DNA from: Symbiodinium natans
Lineage: Eukaryota > Sar > Dinophyceae > Suessiales > Symbiodiniaceae
Assembly (NCBI GenBank): GCA_905221605.1
Contig: CAJNDS010002686.1
Coordinates: 1 to 64,000 of the forward strand
Length of the DNA: 64,000 nucleotides
Direction of reading: 5' to 3'
Part shown: piece after piece, positions 62,128 to 64,000 of the stretch
Numbering within the stretch: position 1 is the stretch's first letter
How the letters are laid out: each line of letters begins with the position of its first letter
Translations under genes and position numbers: made by a program
Notes under the pieces: generated by a model
Seen by the model: only the letters and a program-made list of their open reading frames with translations
What the model was told of the DNA's origin: nothing
Database searches by the model: none

Positions 62128-62460
62128 CCAAGGATGGGCTGCTAGGCCCTAGTATCCCCAGAATCAACCAGATGAAGGGCCTTTTTAAGGGGTTAGAGGG
62201 TATAATCATCAACCCTATAAAGGGCATTTTTCAGGGGTTATGGGATATAATAATCAACCCTATAAAGGGCATTTTTCAGGGGTTATCGGGTATAATAATC
62301 AACCCTATAAAGGGCCTTTTTCAGGGGTGATAGGGTATAATAATCAACCCTATAAAGGGCCTTTTTCAGGGGTTATAGGGTCCAATAAGCCCTATACCCC
62401 CATAATCAACCCTATAAAGGGCCTTTGTAAGGGGCTATAGGGTCTAATAGCCCGTCCTGG
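62128..62460. mobile_element. IR-B copy 12 with 45-bp tandem expansion
   Basis: Ends CCAAGGATGGGCTGCTAGGC and CTAATAGCCCGTCCTGG. Between them a 45-bp unit (AACCCTATAAAGGGC...ATAATC) is repeated with starts at 62211, 62256, 62301 and 62346; a fifth match at 62408 is 62 bp further. Because 45 is a multiple of 3, one frame reads a 15-residue repeat (GYNNQPYKGPFSGVI). Confidence 0.9.
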
Positions 62461-62583
62461 TCTGCTCCCGGTGCGTGCCTTCTGCACAAAGCCGCTGGCC
62501 TCAGCGGCTGATCTTACGCTCATCGCCTGGCACAGGCGGCATAGGCTCCGAGCTTATAGGTTGCAACACGGCCATCATGAGGG

Positions 62584-62666
62584 TACCCTAAACCCTAAAC
62601 CCTAAACCCTAAACCCGAAACCCTAAACCCTAAACCCCAAAACCCTAAACCCTAAACCCTAAACCG
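62584..62666 (-). repeat. ITS, eleven units
   Basis: CCCGAAA and CCCCAAAA variants. Confidence 0.95.
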
Positions 62667-62772
62667 CACAATCGGGTCGGCGTACCAGGACTCGGTTTAA
62701 CACGGCGGTCATCCCAGCCATGGAGACCTGCTCGAGCCACTTGAGCCTCACCTGTACCTCAGCTTGATCTGA

Positions 62773-62853
62773 GGGTTTAGGGTTTAGGGTTCGGGGTTTA
62801 GGGTTTAGGGTTTGGGGTTTAGGGTTTGGGGTTTAGGGTTTAGGGTTTAGGGT
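62773..62853 (+). repeat. ITS, eleven units, ends in IR-H
   Basis: TTTGGGG and TTCGGGG variants. The final GGGTT is shared with the IR-H start. Confidence 0.95.
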
Positions 62854-62952
62854 TACGACAATAAGGGCTCCCTAATATAAACCCCCCCAAAAAATAGGAT
62901 TCCCTTTGAATAAGGACCAAATTAAGGTACCCCGAATTTTGGGAAACCCCCC
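62850..62952. mobile_element. IR-H copy 4 abutting ITS
   Basis: Reverse orientation: GGGTTACGACAATAAGGGCT at the left and CCCCGAATTTTGGGAAACCC at the right. The missing outer G/C bases on the left coincide with the telomeric array. Confidence 0.75.
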
Positions 62953-63032
62953 AACACCTGCGCAGCTCATTCTCATCATCTGCTGCTTGCGCAAAGACTA
63001 CGAAAGACTACGCATGATCCTCGGCCATCCTG

Positions 63033-63101
63033 TCAGGGTTTAGGGTTTAGGGTTTAGGGTTTAGGGTTTAGGGTTTAGGGTTTAGGGGTTAGGGTTTAGG
63101 G
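63033..63101 (+). repeat. ITS, nine to ten units
   Basis: One GGGGTTAGGG variant. Confidence 0.96.
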
Positions 63102-63229
63102 CAATCTTCCCAACTGCCCACTCTTGCGACTGCCGAGTTGCCAAGGAGGGGCCAGTGATGTCCAAGTAGCTCACCCCAGCAAGAACCGATGGCGCAAAGA
63201 TGACCTAAGTACACGCTGATGGGGGCCTC

Positions 63230-63358
63230 CCAGGATGGGCTATGAGGGTTTAGGGTTTAGGGTGTCGGGTGTAGGGTGTAGGGGCCCTATAATCCCCATA
63301 ATCCACCTTACAAAGGGCCTTTTTAAGGGGGAAAAAGTGTCTAATAGCCCGTCCTGGT
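63230..63358. mobile_element. IR-B copy 13 with telomeric DNA inside
   Basis: CCAGGATGGGCTAT and CTAATAGCCCGTCCTGGT are normal ends, but about 37 bp of TTTAGGG/GTGTAGGG-type sequence (63244-63280) is inserted after GGGCTAT. IR-B then resumes with GGGGCCCTATAATCCCC. Confidence 0.86.
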
Positions 63359-64000
63359 CAGTGAGCGAATCCAGAATCCCGTGCCGGCGCTAGGCTATGG
63401 GCTGCTGAAACCACGAAGACCATTAGCACCCCGCCAATGAGCGTGAGAACCTCAGCAGGCTGTCGTTCTCTGGGAAAGTGGTTAACGGTAGCCTGCTTCT
63501 TTGCATCCAGCCCTCGATCCCAAACATTGGTGGAGGTAAGCTACCTTGAACGCTCCGGTCAGGAATTCTGCTTAGGACAGCTTTGTTGGCAAGGGTGACC
63601 GGAATCAAGCTTTCACACAGCGTTCTATCTCTGCGTTCCTGTCGGCGTACATCTGACTGGCGAGCCCGGGGACGAAAAGTTCTGTTACAAGGGTACAGGG
63701 TCTATTTAGGTGGCTGTGCGATCACGAAATCCGCAAAAGACTCCTGGACATTTTCGCCGGAAAATCGCAATTGGAAGTTTGAAATCCAAAATTCAGCCTA
63801 GATACCTTCGGATTTCCTCATGCATAACGTCTCCACGCTTGTAAATTCGATTTCAACACTGCTTCGTTTTTCCGAAAGGAATCAATACTTTGTTGCTCTA
63901 GATTTTTACCCATTTTTTCGGAGGTCTTTAGAACTTGAAAGAGAAGCCTATGATTTCCGTGCAACCGCGGAGGCCATGACTGCTTCGCACCACCAAGAGT
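63359..64000. other. No gene recognised to window end
   Basis: Unassigned; frames of 61-72 codons only. Confidence 0.45.

Overview
This window reads as nuclear DNA of a eukaryote, not of a prokaryote, virus or organelle. It has no operon-like ORF layout, no ORF that I recognise as a protein family, and very many tracts of the telomere-type heptamer TTTAGGG/CCCTAAA scattered in both orientations. TTTAGGG telomeres are known from plants, green algae, dinoflagellates, chromerids and some other protists. Dense small inverted-repeat elements, low gene density and many microsatellites make a large protist genome (dinoflagellate-like alveolate) my best guess. That is inference only; no diagnostic gene or spliced-leader sequence was found. 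No protein-coding gene, rRNA or tRNA could be called with confidence.

Layout. (1) 1-23.5 kb: a mosaic in which a telomere-type array (20-300 bp) occurs about every 400 bp, alternating in orientation, separated by short non-repeated spacers and by about 25 short inverted-repeat (MITE-like) elements. (2) 23.5-32.5 kb: almost free of telomeric arrays; it holds a few elements at its left edge, a roughly 130-bp sequence repeated three times about 1 kb apart (27.6-29.8 kb), and GT-rich micro/minisatellites (30.0-31.8 kb). (3) 32.5-36.6 kb: telomeric mosaic again, with one array-free block at 34.2-36.3 kb. (4) 36.6-48.3 kb: array-poor and higher-GC, with several copies of one inverted-repeat family (IR-B) and a 2.18-kb tandem duplication (42.2-46.6 kb) followed by a decayed third copy. 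(5) 48.3-55.9 kb: telomeric mosaic with elements. (6) 55.946-58.093 kb: an AT-rich 2.15-kb block bounded by a long terminal inverted repeat and sitting in an AT microsatellite. (7) 58.1-64 kb: telomeric mosaic with more elements.

Local labels used here (not published names): IR-A ends CTTGGAGGTTC; IR-B ends CCAGGATGGGC; IR-C ends TTGGTAGCCCAG; IR-D ends TTGGGATGTTCCCCC; IR-E ends AAGGGTCCATGTAC; IR-F ends TACCCAAAGG; IR-G, IR-H (GGGGGTTTCCGAAA), IR-I, IR-J, IR-K, IR-L, IR-N, IR-O and IR-P are further families or single hairpins. ITS means interstitial telomere-type array. Strand '+' on an ITS means TTTAGGG reads on the given strand.

The main observation is that telomeric arrays and inverted-repeat elements are linked: several element copies lose or reach their terminus exactly where a telomeric array begins, one element has telomeric DNA inside it, and one sits inside a telomeric run flanked by a 12-bp duplication of that run. 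With target-site duplications seen for IR-B, IR-C, IR-D and possibly IR-E, this points to a genome where small transposons and telomere-repeat addition or insertion have repeatedly acted on the same breaks. All element names, boundaries and copy relations come from reading by eye, without alignment software.
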